Below are positions 8,554 through 19,037 of a stretch of 64,000 nt of DNA, one piece after another. Source of the DNA: an uncultured Bacteroides sp. (GTDB lineage: Bacteria; Bacteroidota; Bacteroidia; Bacteroidales; Bacteroidaceae). The notes beneath the pieces are model-generated. The model was not told the origin of the DNA, made no database searches, and saw nothing but the letters and a program-made list of their open reading frames with translations. The first letter of the stretch is position 1, and every line of letters starts with the position of its first letter. The position numbers and the translations under genes are program-made. The stretch lies in the NCBI RefSeq assembly GCF_963677945.1, contig NZ_OY782578.1:124001-188000 (forward strand). The letters run 5' to 3'.

Positions 8554-9183
8554 ATGAATAACAAATATGTAATAAATATTGGCCGCCAGTTAGGTAGTGG
8601 CGGCCGGGAAATAGGTGCTAAGCTTGCCACACAACTGCACATTGATTTTTACGACAAAGAGCTGATTAATATAGCATCAAAAGAAAGTGGACTCTGCAAA
8701 GAATTCTTTGAAAAAGCTGATGAGAAAACATCGCAAAGCATTGTTGGAGGACTTTTGGGAATGCGATTCCCTTTTATTAATGATGGTTCAATTCCTAATA
8801 ATAATTGCTTGAGCAATGATGCTTTATTCAAGATACAGAGTGATGTAATTCGTGAATTAGCAGAAAAAAAGTCATGCCTTTTTGTAGGAAGATGTGCTGA
8901 TTATATTTTGCGTGATCATCCTCGGTGTGTAAATATCTTCATTTCAGCATCAAAGGAAGAGCGGATTAGACGTCTTTGCAAGGAAAAAGGTATTAATTCA
9001 GGGAAAGCTGAAGATTTGATAGAGAAGACCGATCGTGAACGGGCAGCTTATTATAATTATTACAGCTATAAAGTATGGGGAGCAGCAGCTACATATCACC
9101 TTTGTATTGATTCATCATCTCTTGGCATTGATGAAACTGTTGCATTCATTAAACTATTTATAGAAAAGAAATTGGGAGTCTAA
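8554..9183 (+). CDS. Cytidylate kinase-like family protein
   Basis: This is a 209-residue P-loop kinase-like protein. The N-terminal nucleotide-binding loop GRQLGSGGREIG is characteristic of the cytidylate kinase-like family rather than of true Cmk, whose gene (GFSSCGKST) lies at 35860. A conserved FVGRCADYILRDHP block is near residue 110 and the lid region KTDRERAAYYNYYS near residue 155. It probably phosphorylates a nucleoside or nucleotide, but the substrate is not established for this family. It has its own promoter and terminator. Confidence 0.85.
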   Translation: MNNKYVINIGRQLGSGGREIGAKLATQLHIDFYDKELINIASKESGLCKEFFEKADEKTSQSIVGGLLGMRFPFINDGSIPNNNCLSNDALFKIQSDVIRELAEKKSCLFVGRCADYILRDHPRCVNIFISASKEERIRRLCKEKGINSGKAEDLIEKTDRERAAYYNYYSYKVWGAAATYHLCIDSSSLGIDETVAFIKLFIEKKLGV

Positions 9184-9284
9184 CCAAGCTTCAATAAAGA
9201 GTCTTTTAAAAGTAAAATCAAGTTATTTGTATTTTGAATATTTTAAAACGGCATCAGATAGATACTCAAAGAAAAGGCAATAAA

Positions 9285-9316
9285 AAAGGGGTCGCTTCAT
9301 TATAAACAACCCCTTT
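9285..9316. terminator. Bidirectional terminator between convergent genes
   Basis: AAAGGGGT (9285-9292) pairs with ACCCCTTT (9309-9316) across a 16-base loop, with A/T runs on both sides. It separates the kinase-like gene from the convergent transporter gene. Confidence 0.7.
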
Positions 9317-9339
9317 CTTTATATAATTATATATCGTTC

Positions 9340-11019
9340 TTACATAAACATAAGTATAATCAACTGTGCAGATAACACACGCAAGAACATTACCAGCGGA
9401 TATACTGTAGAATATCCAACGCCCGGAGCATCACTACTTGAAACCTGATTAGAATATGCTAATGCTGGAGGGTCTGTATTACTACCGGCAATAAGTCCCA
9501 TCAACATAAAATAGTTAATCTTGAAAATTTTACGAGCAATAGAGCCAACAATTATTAATGGAATAAAGGTAATAAGGAATCCACATCCTACCCACAATAA
9601 GCCATCTCCTTCAACCACAGTTTTAAAGAACTCACCTCCTGCACCAATACCAACACTGGCAAGGAATAAAGTAATACCAATCTCACGTAACATAAGGTTG
9701 GCACTCTGGGTTGTGTAAGTTACCAGATTAAATTTGTAACCGAACCGACCAATAATAATAGCTACTACCAGAGGTCCACCTGCCAAACCTAATTTAACAG
9801 GAGTAGGCATTCCAGGGAAAGCAAATGGAAGACTACCAAACAATATACCAAATAATATACCGATAAAGATAGTAACAATATTAGGTTCGTTTAAGCGTTT
9901 CATTGAATTACCCATTACAGTAGCAACACGTTCAACCGCATCCTGAGAACCAACAACTGTAACACGGTCACCAACCTGAAGAACCAAGTTTGGGTTAGCA
10001 AATAGATCCACACCTGAACGGTTGATACGAGTAACGTTCACACCATAAAGATTACGAAGTTTGAGCTGTCCTAGTTTCTTTCCGTTCATATCAGATTTTG
10101 TAACCAATACTCGTCTTGAAACCATCGGAGAATCGAGTTCTTCCCAATTTACAAAGACTTCTTTTCCTATTAAAGAAATTATATTATCAGCATCACCTTC
10201 TGAACAAACTACAAATATCTGATTACCTTCTTCAAGTACCGTTTCAGAACTTGGTATTGTAACTTTTTCATTTTTAAGAATACGAGAAACTACGAATGAG
10301 CATCCTGCAGTATCCATAATATCAGATATTTTTTTATTAAAAACAGCTGAGTTATTTACTTCCAGATGCATTAGGCGAGGCTTATTCTGATTATCATCTG
10401 CCACTGCATTCCATTCAGCTTCTTCTTTAGCAAAATCAATTCTAAAAATAAAGCGTATCAGAATAATCGCACCAATAATTCCTACAACTCCCAATGGATA
10501 AGCTACTGCATATCCTAACGCAATTTTTGGAACTTCGTGAATAATACCCGATGCCTGAAGCTGATTTAATGCTTCCTGGGCGGCACCAAGACCTGGGGTG
10601 TTTGTAACTGCGCCTGACAGAATACCAACTATCATTGGCAATTGAACTCTTCCGTTAAGAGCATAGAACAATCCCAATGCTACAGCAATATTTAGCAGAA
10701 CAATTGAAGCGGCAAGCATATTCATTGTCATACCACCTTTCTTAAATGAAGAAAAGAAAGAAGGTCCAACCTGCAAACCAATACAAAAAACAAATAAGAT
10801 TAAACCAAAATCTCTCATAAAATGAAGAACTTCCGTGTTAACATTAAGGCCGAAATGTCCCATTAAAATGCCGACAAACAGCACAAAAGTAACACCTAAA
10901 GAAATCCCAAAAAATTTAATCTTCCCTAATAAGACTCCAGCAGCTATCACAAAAGAATAAAGAAGAACAATGTGAGCCACTGAATTAGGGTCTGTTAGCA
11001 ATTTAATCAACCAATCCAT
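9340..11019 (-). CDS. AspT/YidE-type putative transporter with two RCK_C domains
   Basis: This is a 559-residue inner-membrane protein with the duplicated layout of the aspartate:alanine exchanger family. Five or six hydrophobic helices (residues 15-190) are followed by a central soluble part with two TrkA-C-like domains (about residues 205-375), then a second set of helices. Conserved repeats include [16 protein letters not shown] in the first half and [11 protein letters not shown] in the second. I chose the start at 11019 (MDWLIKLL) because the promoter places the transcript start near 11042, too close to the alternative Met at 11034. It probably exchanges a carboxylate or amino acid; the substrate is not known. 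Confidence 0.85.
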   Translation of the reverse strand: MDWLIKLLTDPNSVAHIVLLYSFVIAAGVLLGKIKFFGISLGVTFVLFVGILMGHFGLNVNTEVLHFMRDFGLILFVFCIGLQVGPSFFSSFKKGGMTMNMLAASIVLLNIAVALGLFYALNGRVQLPMIVGILSGAVTNTPGLGAAQEALNQLQASGIIHEVPKIALGYAVAYPLGVVGIIGAIILIRFIFRIDFAKEEAEWNAVADDNQNKPRLMHLEVNNSAVFNKKISDIMDTAGCSFVVSRILKNEKVTIPSSETVLEEGNQIFVVCSEGDADNIISLIGKEVFVNWEELDSPMVSRRVLVTKSDMNGKKLGQLKLRNLYGVNVTRINRSGVDLFANPNLVLQVGDRVTVVGSQDAVERVATVMGNSMKRLNEPNIVTIFIGILFGILFGSLPFAFPGMPTPVKLGLAGGPLVVAIIIGRFGYKFNLVTYTTQSANLMLREIGITLFLASVGIGAGGEFFKTVVEGDGLLWVGCGFLITFIPLIIVGSIARKIFKINYFMLMGLIAGSNTDPPALAYSNQVSSSDAPGVGYSTVYPLVMFLRVLSAQLIILMFM

Positions 11020-11048
11020 AGTGTAAAGTATCAATTTAAAATTTTGCG

Positions 11049-11080
11049 CAAAGGTAGTTATTCTAACTTGTCAGATCAAA
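11049..11080 (-). promoter_or_regulatory. Promoter for the AspT-type transporter gene
   Basis: On the minus strand, TTTG (11077-11080) is followed by 20 bases and TACCTTTG (11056-11049), matching the Bacteroides consensus. It sets the start choice for the transporter. Confidence 0.7.
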
Positions 11081-11182
11081 TATTTCTATCCTTGTTTTAT
11101 TATAAAATTATTAAAATGACAAGTAACATATTAAGCTACTTGAATTTTCCTAAAAAAAAGTATCCTATTATAAGTAAATAAG

Positions 11183-11190
11183 TATCTTTG
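11183..11190 (+). promoter_or_regulatory. Promoter -7 box for mutAB
   Basis: TATCTTTG matches TAnnTTTG. It lies 67 bases before the mutA start, leaving an untranslated leader of about 60 bases. No clear TTTG at -33 is seen, and no cobalamin-riboswitch fold was recognised. Confidence 0.5.
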
Positions 11191-11257
11191 CACCTCACAC
11201 TTAGATAAATTAATATATTAAATACATTTATTAATCTTGTAATTAATACAATAAACT

Positions 11258-13162
11258 ATGGCAGATAGTAATGAAAAACTCTTTTCGGACTTTTCGCCCG
11301 TAAGCACTAGCAAATGGATGGAAAAAGTAACAGCCGACCTTAAAGGTGCTGACTTCGAAAAGAAGCTCGTTTGGAAAACAAACGAAGGATTTAAAGTTAA
11401 ACCATTCTACAGGATGGAAGATCTGGAAGGTCTGAAAACAACCGACAGCTTACCAGGTGAGTTCCCTTATCTTCGGGGAACAAAAAAAGACAATACTTGG
11501 TTTGTCCGCCAAAACATTCGCGTTGAATGTCCTAAGGAGGCTAACACCAAAGCATTAGACATTTTAAATAAAGGTATTGATTCTTTAGGATTCAGCATTA
11601 AAGGAAAAGATGTAAACGCTGATTTTATAGAAACGTTACTCAATGACATTTGTGCTGAATGTGTAGAGTTGAACTTTTCTACTTGTCAAAGTCATGCTAT
11701 TGAACTAGCAGAGTTATTGGTTGCTTATTTCCAGAAAAAGAACTATGACTCAACAAAGCTAAAAGGCTCTATCAATTATGATTACTTTAATAAAATGCTG
11801 ACTAAAGGCAAAGAAAAAGGTAATCTGGTAGAAACAGCTAAGGCATTGATTGAAGTAACAAAAACTCTGCCTTTCTACAGAGTTATCAATGTTAATGCAT
11901 TATCTCTGAATAATGCAGGAGCTTATATTTCTCAGGAACTAGGATATGCTTTAGCATGGGGTAATGAATATCTGAATTTATTAGTTGAAGCAGGAATTAC
12001 ACCAACTATTGCTGCAAAGAAAATTAAGTTCAACTTCGGTATCAGTTCTAATTACTTCCTTGAAATTGCTAAGTTCCGTGCAGCACGTATGTTATGGGCC
12101 AACATTGTAAGCTCATACAAACCGGTTTGCACAAGAGACAATTGTTCCAATACAGCTGAAGATGGTGAATGTCGCTGTGCTGCAAAAATGAAAGTACATG
12201 CAGAGACTTCTTCTTTCAATTTAACGATGCTGGATGCATATGTAAACTTACTTCGTACTCAGACAGAAGCAATGAGTGCTGCTCTTGCCGGAGTAGATTC
12301 ATTAACTGTTACTCCGTTTGATAAAGCTTATCAGACTCCAGATGATTTTTCTGAACGTATTGCCCGCAACCAACAATTACTATTAAAGGAAGAATCAAAC
12401 TTTGATAAAGTTGTGGATCCTGCTGCAGGTTCTTATTATATTGAAAATCTAACAACTTCTATTGCTCAACAAGCATGGAACATCTTCTTAAAAGTTGAAG
12501 AAGAAGGAGGTTTTTATGCAGCAGTAAAAGCAGGAAGTGTTCAGGAAGATATTAATCAGTCTGGTAAAGCAAGACACATTGCTTTATCAAGCCGTAAAGA
12601 AATTCTTTTAGGAACCAATCAATTTCCTAACTTCAATGAAAAAGTTGGAGATAAGAGACAAGTTGAAAATAAATGTTGCTGTTCAGATAAGAGCAGTTCT
12701 TGCGAAAGTACTGTAAAAGTACTTAATTCCGACCGTGCTGCAAGTGAATTTGAAGCACTTCGTCTGCAAACAGAGGCTGCCGATCATTGTCCGAAGGCAT
12801 TCATGCTGACTATTGGTAATTTGGCAATGCGCCAAGCCAGAGCACAATTCTCTTGCAACTTCCTTGCATGTGCCGGATATGAAGTAATTGATAACCTGGG
12901 ATTCGAAACTGTAGAAGAAGGAGTAGAAGCTGCAATGGAAGCTAAAGCTGATATTATAGTACTTTGTTCCAGCGATGACGAATATGTAGAATATGCTATA
13001 CCGGCACTTAAAGCTGTTAATAACCGTGCTATGTTTATTGTTGCCGGAGCTCCGGCTTGCATGGATGCTTTAAAAGCGGAAGGTATTGAAAACTTTATTC
13101 ATGTTCGTGTCAATGTATTAGACACTCTGAAAGAATATAATGCTAAACTAGGAATTAAGTAA
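11258..13162 (+). CDS. mutA: Methylmalonyl-CoA mutase small (beta) subunit
   Basis: MutA is the non-catalytic partner of MutB in the heterodimeric mutase that interconverts methylmalonyl-CoA and succinyl-CoA in the propionate/succinate pathway. The 634-residue protein has the TIM-barrel domain ([22 protein letters not shown] split across about residues 265-287) and a C-terminal flavodoxin-like domain that lacks the B12-binding DxHxxG motif, as expected for a small subunit. Two cysteine-rich stretches stand out: C291, C296, C305, C307, and C473-C475 with C482. mutB starts 7 bases after the stop, so the pair is one operon. Confidence 0.93.
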   Translation: MADSNEKLFSDFSPVSTSKWMEKVTADLKGADFEKKLVWKTNEGFKVKPFYRMEDLEGLKTTDSLPGEFPYLRGTKKDNTWFVRQNIRVECPKEANTKALDILNKGIDSLGFSIKGKDVNADFIETLLNDICAECVELNFSTCQSHAIELAELLVAYFQKKNYDSTKLKGSINYDYFNKMLTKGKEKGNLVETAKALIEVTKTLPFYRVINVNALSLNNAGAYISQELGYALAWGNEYLNLLVEAGITPTIAAKKIKFNFGISSNYFLEIAKFRAARMLWANIVSSYKPVCTRDNCSNTAEDGECRCAAKMKVHAETSSFNLTMLDAYVNLLRTQTEAMSAALAGVDSLTVTPFDKAYQTPDDFSERIARNQQLLLKEESNFDKVVDPAAGSYYIENLTTSIAQQAWNIFLKVEEEGGFYAAVKAGSVQEDINQSGKARHIALSSRKEILLGTNQFPNFNEKVGDKRQVENKCCCSDKSSSCESTVKVLNSDRAASEFEALRLQTEAADHCPKAFMLTIGNLAMRQARAQFSCNFLACAGYEVIDNLGFETVEEGVEAAMEAKADIIVLCSSDDEYVEYAIPALKAVNNRAMFIVAGAPACMDALKAEGIENFIHVRVNVLDTLKEYNAKLGIK

Positions 13163-13169
13163 AGACATC

Positions 13170-15317
13170 ATGAGACCAGATTTTAAAAATATAGATATAT
13201 ATGCCGGATTCAAGCACATAGATGGTGCTGAATGGCAAAAGGCTAACGGAATTGAAGCCAACTGGAACACACCAGAGCATATCAACGTAAAGCCTGTTTA
13301 CACAAAAGAAGATCTTGAAGGAATGGAGCATCTTGAATATGCTGCAGGTATTCCACCTTATCTTCGCGGTCCTTATTCAGTTATGTACACTCTTCGCCCA
13401 TGGACTATCCGCCAATATGCCGGATTCTCTACTGCTGAAGAATCAAATGCTTTCTATCGTAGAAATCTTGCTTCCGGACAAAAAGGTTTGTCTGTAGCAT
13501 TCGACCTTCCTACTCACCGCGGATACGACCCGGATCATGAACGCGTAGTGGGCGATGTTGGTAAAGCAGGAGTTTCTATCTGTTCATTGGAAAACATGAA
13601 AACACTGTTTGATGGTATTCCATTAAGCAAAATGTCTGTTTCCATGACTATGAACGGTGCAGTACTTCCTATTCTTGCTTTTTATATCAACGCAGGACTG
13701 GAACAGGGAGCTAAGCTTGAAGAAATGGCTGGAACTATTCAGAATGATATCTTGAAAGAATTCATGGTGCGTAATACTTATATTTACCCACCTGCATTCT
13801 CTATGAAGATTATTTCTGATATCTTTGAATATACTTCTCAGAAGATGCCTAAATTTAATTCAATTTCTATTTCAGGTTACCACATGCAAGAAGCTGGAGC
13901 AACTGCAGATATTGAATTAGCATACACTTTAGCCGACGGACTTGAATATCTTCGTGCCGGTGTTGCTGCAGGAATTGATATTGATGCATTTGCACCTCGT
14001 CTTTCTTTCTTCTGGGCTATTGGTACTAACCACTTTATGGAAATTGCCAAAATGCGTGCTGCACGTATGTTATGGGCTAGGATTGTTAAACAGTTCAATC
14101 CAAAGAATCCAAAGTCTCTTGCTCTGCGTACTCACTGCCAGACTTCAGGTTGGTCATTAACAGAACAAGATCCGTTTAATAATGTTGGCCGTACTTGCAT
14201 CGAGGCTATGGCTGCTGCATTGGGACACACTCAATCACTTCACACCAACGCATTGGACGAAGCTATTGCATTGCCAACCGATTTTTCAGCACGTATTGCA
14301 CGTAATACTCAGATTTATATTCAGGAAGAAACTTACATCTGTAAGAATGTAGACCCATGGGGTGGTTCTTATTATGTTGAAAGCTTGACTAATGAGCTTG
14401 CTCACAAAGCTTGGGAACGTATCGAGGAAATTGAAAAACTGGGTGGTATGGCTAAAGCAATCGAAACCGGTGTTCCAAAGCTTCGTATCGAAGAGGCTGC
14501 AGCACGTGCTCAGGCTCGTATCGACTCTGGCAGTCAAACTATTGTAGGTGTTAATAAGTATCGTTTAGAGAAAGAAGCTCCTATCGACATTCTTGAAATT
14601 GACAATACAGCTGTTCGTCTGGATCAGATTGAACGTCTCAAAGAATTAAAAGAAGGTCGTGATGAAGCTAAAGTTCAGGCTGCCCTTGAAGCAATTACCA
14701 AATGTGCAGAAACCAAAGAAGGTAACTTACTTGAACTAGCTGTTGAAGCTGCACATGTAAGAGCAACCCTAGGAGAGATCTCCGACGCTTGCGAAAAGAT
14801 TGTAGGACGTTATAAAGCTGTAATTAGAACTATATCAGGCGTGTATTCATCAGAAAGTAAAAACGATTCAGACTTCAAACGTGCTTGTGAACTTGCCGAG
14901 AAGTTTGCTAAGAAAGAGGGACGTCAACCTCGTATCATGATTGCTAAAATGGGGCAGGACGGTCACGACCGTGGTGCAAAAGTTGTTGCAACAGGTTATG
15001 CTGACTGTGGTTTCGATGTGGATATGGGACCATTGTTCCAGACTCCAGCAGAAGCTGCCCGCGATGCTGTAGAAAATGACGTTCATGTAGTGGGCGTATC
15101 TTCATTGGCTGCAGGCCACAAGACATTGATTCCTCAAATTATTGATGAACTTAAGAAACTTGGACGAGAAGATATTCTTGTTATTGCCGGTGGTGTAATC
15201 CCTGCACAGGATTATGATTTCTTGTATAAGGCCGGAGTTGCAGCAATCTTTGGTCCTGGTTCGCCAGTAGCAAAAGCTGCTTGCCAGATTCTTGAGATTT
15301 TACTTGAAGAAGAATAA
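13170..15317 (+). CDS. mutB: Methylmalonyl-CoA mutase large (alpha, catalytic) subunit
   Basis: This 715-residue catalytic subunit binds adenosylcobalamin and rearranges succinyl-CoA to methylmalonyl-CoA. The barrel domain includes [18 protein letters not shown] (about residue 77) and [14 protein letters not shown] (about 110). The C-terminal cobalamin domain carries GQDGHDRG, with His599 as the lower axial ligand to cobalt, followed by GVSSLAAGH and a GGVIP loop. It lies 7 bases downstream of mutA. A strong intrinsic terminator follows. The chaperone GTPase gene meaB is elsewhere, at 38765-39865. Confidence 0.96.
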   Translation: MRPDFKNIDIYAGFKHIDGAEWQKANGIEANWNTPEHINVKPVYTKEDLEGMEHLEYAAGIPPYLRGPYSVMYTLRPWTIRQYAGFSTAEESNAFYRRNLASGQKGLSVAFDLPTHRGYDPDHERVVGDVGKAGVSICSLENMKTLFDGIPLSKMSVSMTMNGAVLPILAFYINAGLEQGAKLEEMAGTIQNDILKEFMVRNTYIYPPAFSMKIISDIFEYTSQKMPKFNSISISGYHMQEAGATADIELAYTLADGLEYLRAGVAAGIDIDAFAPRLSFFWAIGTNHFMEIAKMRAARMLWARIVKQFNPKNPKSLALRTHCQTSGWSLTEQDPFNNVGRTCIEAMAAALGHTQSLHTNALDEAIALPTDFSARIARNTQIYIQEETYICKNVDPWGGSYYVESLTNELAHKAWERIEEIEKLGGMAKAIETGVPKLRIEEAAARAQARIDSGSQTIVGVNKYRLEKEAPIDILEIDNTAVRLDQIERLKELKEGRDEAKVQAALEAITKCAETKEGNLLELAVEAAHVRATLGEISDACEKIVGRYKAVIRTISGVYSSESKNDSDFKRACELAEKFAKKEGRQPRIMIAKMGQDGHDRGAKVVATGYADCGFDVDMGPLFQTPAEAARDAVENDVHVVGVSSLAAGHKTLIPQIIDELKKLGREDILVIAGGVIPAQDYDFLYKAGVAAIFGPGSPVAKAACQILEILLEEE

Positions 15318-15340
15318 ACTAAGGATTAATAATCTATTTA

Positions 15341-15378
15341 AAGGGGTATTGCATTCAGTGCAATATCCCTTCTTTTTT
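15341..15378 (+). terminator. Intrinsic terminator of mutAB
   Basis: A 13-bp stem (15341-15353 with 15359-15371, one G-U pair), a 5-base loop and a run of T directly after make a textbook Rho-independent terminator 23 bases after mutB. Confidence 0.88.
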
Positions 15379-15456
15379 ATTGGCCAATGAATAAAATTTG
15401 CCGGTGAATAAATAAAAATTATTGGTGAATAATTCAGATTTATTGAGCAATGAATA
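15379..15456. repeat. GGTGAATA/CAATGAATA intergenic repeat island
   Basis: TGAATA occurs at 15388, 15405, 15426 (with the last A at 15431) and 15451, within degenerate units such as CCGGTGAATA and ATTGGTGAATA. The 10-mer CCGGTGAATA at 15401 is identical to two copies in the array at 30827-31037. The island sits between two terminators. Confidence 0.5.
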
Positions 15457-15501
15457 GAAACAAAAAAAAGCAATCCTGAAATGGATTGCTTTTTTTGTTT
15501 C
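15457..15501. terminator. Bidirectional terminator between mutB and the ROK gene
   Basis: AGCAATCC (15469-15476) pairs with GGATTGCT (15483-15490) across six bases, extended by A and T runs and a GAAAC/GTTTC end. It can stop transcripts from both strands and lies just after the ROK gene stop. Confidence 0.8.
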
Positions 15502-15515
15502 TGTTTTTATTATAA

Positions 15516-16748
15516 TTATTCGATAATACCAAATAAGCGGTCGCGAAGAATATAACAGCCACCAACAACACCTGCGGTATCTCCCAGTTCTCCTGTCTTT
15601 AGCTTCATATCCTGTAATACCAGATTCAGAGAATATTTATGAAGAGCTGTTTCAAGTGGTAATGTTAAGTAAGAACCACAAGCTGAAAGCTCACCACCTA
15701 ATATTACAAGTTCCGGATTAAATATATTCAATAGAAGAGACATATAATGTCCTAGCTTCTCTCCTACTTCTTCTATAACTTCAATAGCAAGAAGATCTTC
15801 GTCCTTTGTTGCAGCATCAATGATGTCATACATATTAATATCAAAAGGTTTCTTTCTGCTTGTAACTACTGAAGTAGATCCATCCGCCAGTTTCTCTTTA
15901 AATCGTCTGACAAGAGCCTGACCGGAAATTTCAGTTTCAAGACATCCCTTCTTGCCACACTGGCAAAGTATCTGGTTATCCAGAACAGGACTGTGTCCAA
16001 ATTCTCCGGAGAAACCTGACATACCATAGTAAAGCACGCCATTACAAATCATTGAAATTCCAAATCCCCAGTTCAAACTAATAAAAATAACATCCTTTTC
16101 AGATGTTCCAGCACCAGCACCACAACAGTATTCTCCATATCCCATTGCTCTACTATCATTCTCGATAATAGTTTTAATGCCTATTTTGTGCTCAAAAATA
16201 TTGCTTAGAGGTTCTTTTTCAAAAGAAAAATAGCTGTCACTATATCCTTTAGCAGAATTGATGCGTCCGCACAGAACTACACATGCACCAAGAATCTTGC
16301 TTTTATCTAACCCTGAATCATCGATAAATTTATTAATCAGATTACATAAACTATCTAAAGATTCATGAGTATTTTTAAATACAAAATCAATTCGGGTCTT
16401 AATTTCCAGAAATTCATTCTTAAAGTTTTGTAAACCAATGCTTACGCAATCACGCCTAACATCGACTCCAAGAAAAAAAGCTGAATTTGGATTTATACAA
16501 TAAACAGATGGACGACGTCCGCCTGCTGTGTCTATTTTCCCTTTTTCGAAAGCGATTCCTTCTTCTATTAACTCAACAATAACTTTTGTCACAGTAGGAA
16601 CGCTAAACTCTGTTTCTTTACAGATATCTGCAATAGTCGTTCCACCCTCAAGCATCAGCTGTTGGATAACATTTTTTTTAAGTCGAGCCATTTTTAGCGC
16701 AGAAAGAGCCATACCTTCCTGCGAATTAAATAATTTTGAAAGAGTCAT
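15516..16748 (-). CDS. ROK family transcriptional regulator or sugar kinase
   Basis: This 410-residue ROK protein has an N-terminal winged helix-turn-helix (GTTIADICKETEFSVPTV region, about residues 35-60) followed by a sugar-kinase-like fold. GVDVRRDCVSIGL begins the kinase domain near residue 92. CQCGKKGCLETEISG (about residue 263) is the ROK zinc motif. The HTH makes it a NagC/XylR-like sugar-responsive repressor rather than a pure kinase. No sugar operon adjoins it; the neighbour topB is divergent, so its targets are likely elsewhere. Confidence 0.9.
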   Translation of the reverse strand: MTLSKLFNSQEGMALSALKMARLKKNVIQQLMLEGGTTIADICKETEFSVPTVTKVIVELIEEGIAFEKGKIDTAGGRRPSVYCINPNSAFFLGVDVRRDCVSIGLQNFKNEFLEIKTRIDFVFKNTHESLDSLCNLINKFIDDSGLDKSKILGACVVLCGRINSAKGYSDSYFSFEKEPLSNIFEHKIGIKTIIENDSRAMGYGEYCCGAGAGTSEKDVIFISLNWGFGISMICNGVLYYGMSGFSGEFGHSPVLDNQILCQCGKKGCLETEISGQALVRRFKEKLADGSTSVVTSRKKPFDINMYDIIDAATKDEDLLAIEVIEEVGEKLGHYMSLLLNIFNPELVILGGELSACGSYLTLPLETALHKYSLNLVLQDMKLKTGELGDTAGVVGGCYILRDRLFGIIE

Positions 16749-16782
16749 AATTTATTTCCCGAGATTATTTATACAAAGTTTA

Positions 16783-16790
16783 CAAAAGTA
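16783..16790 (-). promoter_or_regulatory. Promoter -7 box for the ROK gene
   Basis: TACTTTTG on the minus strand matches TAnnTTTG, with the start codon 35 bases downstream. No -33 element was identified. Confidence 0.45.
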
Positions 16791-16869
16791 ATGCAATTAT
16801 ATCATTTAACACACTCTTTAACTATGATTAACTTGATTTTCTACATTTTTTTATAAACAGACATACAAT

Positions 16870-16901
16870 TTTGTTCATTTATTATGAAATAACTACCTTT
16901 G
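16870..16901 (+). promoter_or_regulatory. Promoter for topB
   Basis: TTTG (16870-16873), 20 bases, then TACCTTTG (16894-16901), and a leader of about 15 bases to the ATG. This matches the Bacteroides consensus well. Confidence 0.7.
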
Positions 16902-16923
16902 TCTTCATAAATAAAATAAAGAA

Positions 16924-18933
16924 ATGATAGTTTGCATTGCCGAAAAGCCAAGTGTTGCACGAGACATAGCTGATATTCTTGGAGCTAAGAACAAGAAAGA
17001 TGGATACATTGAAGGAAACGGATACCAGGTTACGTGGACATTCGGACATCTTTGCACACTCAAAGAGCCACACGAATATACTCCCGAATGGAAAAGATGG
17101 AGCTTGGCTAATCTGCCAATGATCCCTCCCCGATTCGGTATTAAATTAATAGAATCGCCAAGCATTGAAAAACAATTTAAAATAATTGAGAGTTTAATGG
17201 CCAATGCCGATGAAATTATCAATTGTGGTGATGCAGGACAAGAAGGGGAATTAATTCAACGATGGGTAATGCAAAAAGCTGGTGCTAAATGCCCTGTTAA
17301 GAGATTGTGGATATCTTCTTTAACTGAAGAATCTATCCGGGAGGGTTTCGCCAAATTAAAAGACCAATCGGAGTTTCAGTCTCTTTACGAAGCTGGATTA
17401 TCACGTGCTATCGGCGACTGGACTTTAGGAATGAACGCCACAAGATTATACACTCTAAAATATGGGCAGAACAGACAGGTGTTGTCTATCGGACGTGTGC
17501 AGACTCCTACCCTGGCACTTATTGTAAACCGTCAGTTGGAAATAGATAATTTTAAACCAGAGCCTTACTGGGAACTAAAGACTATTTATCGTGAAACTAC
17601 ATTTTCGGCAACAAAAGGCAAATTTACATCTAAAGAGGAAGGTTATGAATTCCTTGAAAAAGTTAAATACTCAGACTTCACAATCACGGATGTTTCGTCT
17701 AAAAAGGGCGTTGAATATGCTCCCAGGCTTTTCGACCTTACTTCCTTGCAGGTGGAATGCAATAAAAAATTTGGCTATTCGGCAGATGAGACACTCAAAC
17801 TTATTCAATCTCTTTACGAGAAGAAAGTCACTACTTATCCTCGTGTAGATACTACATATCTGAGTGATGATATTTATCCCAAATGCCCAGCCATATTAAA
17901 GGGGATAAAAGATTATACAAGTCTGACAGCGCAATTGGAAGGGAAAAAACTTCCAAAATCAAAAAAAATATTCGATTCATCGAAAGTTACAGATCACCAC
18001 GCCATTATTCCAACCGGAGTTCACCCAATGAATCTATCTGATATGGAAAGGCGTGTATTCGATTTGGTTGCAAGACGTTTTATTGCCGCCTTCTATCCTG
18101 ATTGCAAAGTATCAACAACAACAGTACTTGGCGAAGTTGAAAAAATAGAATTCAAGGTTACCGGAAAACAGATTCTTGAGCCGGGATGGCGTGAAGTATT
18201 TGCCAAAAGTCAATCGGACGAAAAAGACGAAGAAGAACGTACTCTTCCTAGCTTTACAAAAGGAGAAAGCGGACCTCATCAACCGGATCTTAATGAGAAA
18301 TGGACTCAGCCACCTAAGCCATATACTGAAGCTACTTTATTACGCGCAATGGAAACAGCAGGAAAGCTTGTAGACAATGATGAGTTGCGCGATGCATTGA
18401 AAGAAAATGGTATCGGCCGTCCTTCAACCCGGGCTGCTATTATCGAAACTTTGTTTAAACGAAACTATATCCGTAAGGAGAAAAAGAACCTGATTGCCAC
18501 TCCAACCGGAGTTGAGCTTATTCAGATTATTCATGAAGAGCTTCTGAAATCGGCAGAATTAACTGGAATCTGGGAGAAAAAGCTTCGGGAAATTGAGAAA
18601 AAGAAATATGAAGCAAAAACGTTCCTGGAAGAGTTAAAGCAAATGGTTACAGAAGTTGTTAACAATGTATTATCGGACAACACTAACAGACATATTACGA
18701 TTCAGAATGCTGTTGAAGAAGAGGTAAAGAAAGAGCCGAAGAAACGAGAAAAGAAGGCACCTGCTCCTAAAAAGCAAAAAGAGGAAAAGCCTTTGCCAGA
18801 AGAGAACAAAGATAACATCATCGATCAGCCATGCCCACTTTGTGGAAAAGGAGTTATCATTAAAGGAAAATCGGCTTACGGTTGCTCTGAGTGGAAATCG
18901 GGCTGTACATTCCGAAAAGGATTCGATGAATAG
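16924..18933 (+). CDS. topB: DNA topoisomerase III (type IA)
   Basis: This 669-residue type IA topoisomerase cuts and passes single DNA strands, mainly decatenating replication or recombination intermediates. The Toprim domain is N-terminal (MIVCIAEKPSVARDIA, then NCGDAGQEGELI with the acidic metal ligands). The catalytic tyrosine is Tyr305 in TTYPRVDTTYLS. GIGRPSTRAAII lies near residue 497. After a Lys/Glu-rich linker, the C-terminus holds one zinc-finger-like motif (CPLCGKG, then CSEWKSGC). Mobile-element TopB variants exist, but nothing mobile adjoins it, so this is probably the chromosomal housekeeping copy. Confidence 0.94.
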   Translation: MIVCIAEKPSVARDIADILGAKNKKDGYIEGNGYQVTWTFGHLCTLKEPHEYTPEWKRWSLANLPMIPPRFGIKLIESPSIEKQFKIIESLMANADEIINCGDAGQEGELIQRWVMQKAGAKCPVKRLWISSLTEESIREGFAKLKDQSEFQSLYEAGLSRAIGDWTLGMNATRLYTLKYGQNRQVLSIGRVQTPTLALIVNRQLEIDNFKPEPYWELKTIYRETTFSATKGKFTSKEEGYEFLEKVKYSDFTITDVSSKKGVEYAPRLFDLTSLQVECNKKFGYSADETLKLIQSLYEKKVTTYPRVDTTYLSDDIYPKCPAILKGIKDYTSLTAQLEGKKLPKSKKIFDSSKVTDHHAIIPTGVHPMNLSDMERRVFDLVARRFIAAFYPDCKVSTTTVLGEVEKIEFKVTGKQILEPGWREVFAKSQSDEKDEEERTLPSFTKGESGPHQPDLNEKWTQPPKPYTEATLLRAMETAGKLVDNDELRDALKENGIGRPSTRAAIIETLFKRNYIRKEKKNLIATPTGVELIQIIHEELLKSAELTGIWEKKLREIEKKKYEAKTFLEELKQMVTEVVNNVLSDNTNRHITIQNAVEEEVKKEPKKREKKAPAPKKQKEEKPLPEENKDNIIDQPCPLCGKGVIIKGKSAYGCSEWKSGCTFRKGFDE

Positions 18934-19037
18934 AATAAATCCTATATTTCTCCTATTTTATTTTAACTTATAACAGTTACAAATCACAATAAACAAGACA
19001 GATTGTAGTTATTATTAAGTAATTCGTCATCAGTAAA

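Noticed and set aside
11191-11257. A cobalamin riboswitch upstream of mutA
   Set aside because: The leader is only about 60 bases and no B12-box or matching stems are visible.
16924-18933. topB as part of an integrative element
   Set aside because: No relaxase, integrase, tra genes or direct repeats lie near, and both neighbours are ordinary chromosomal genes.
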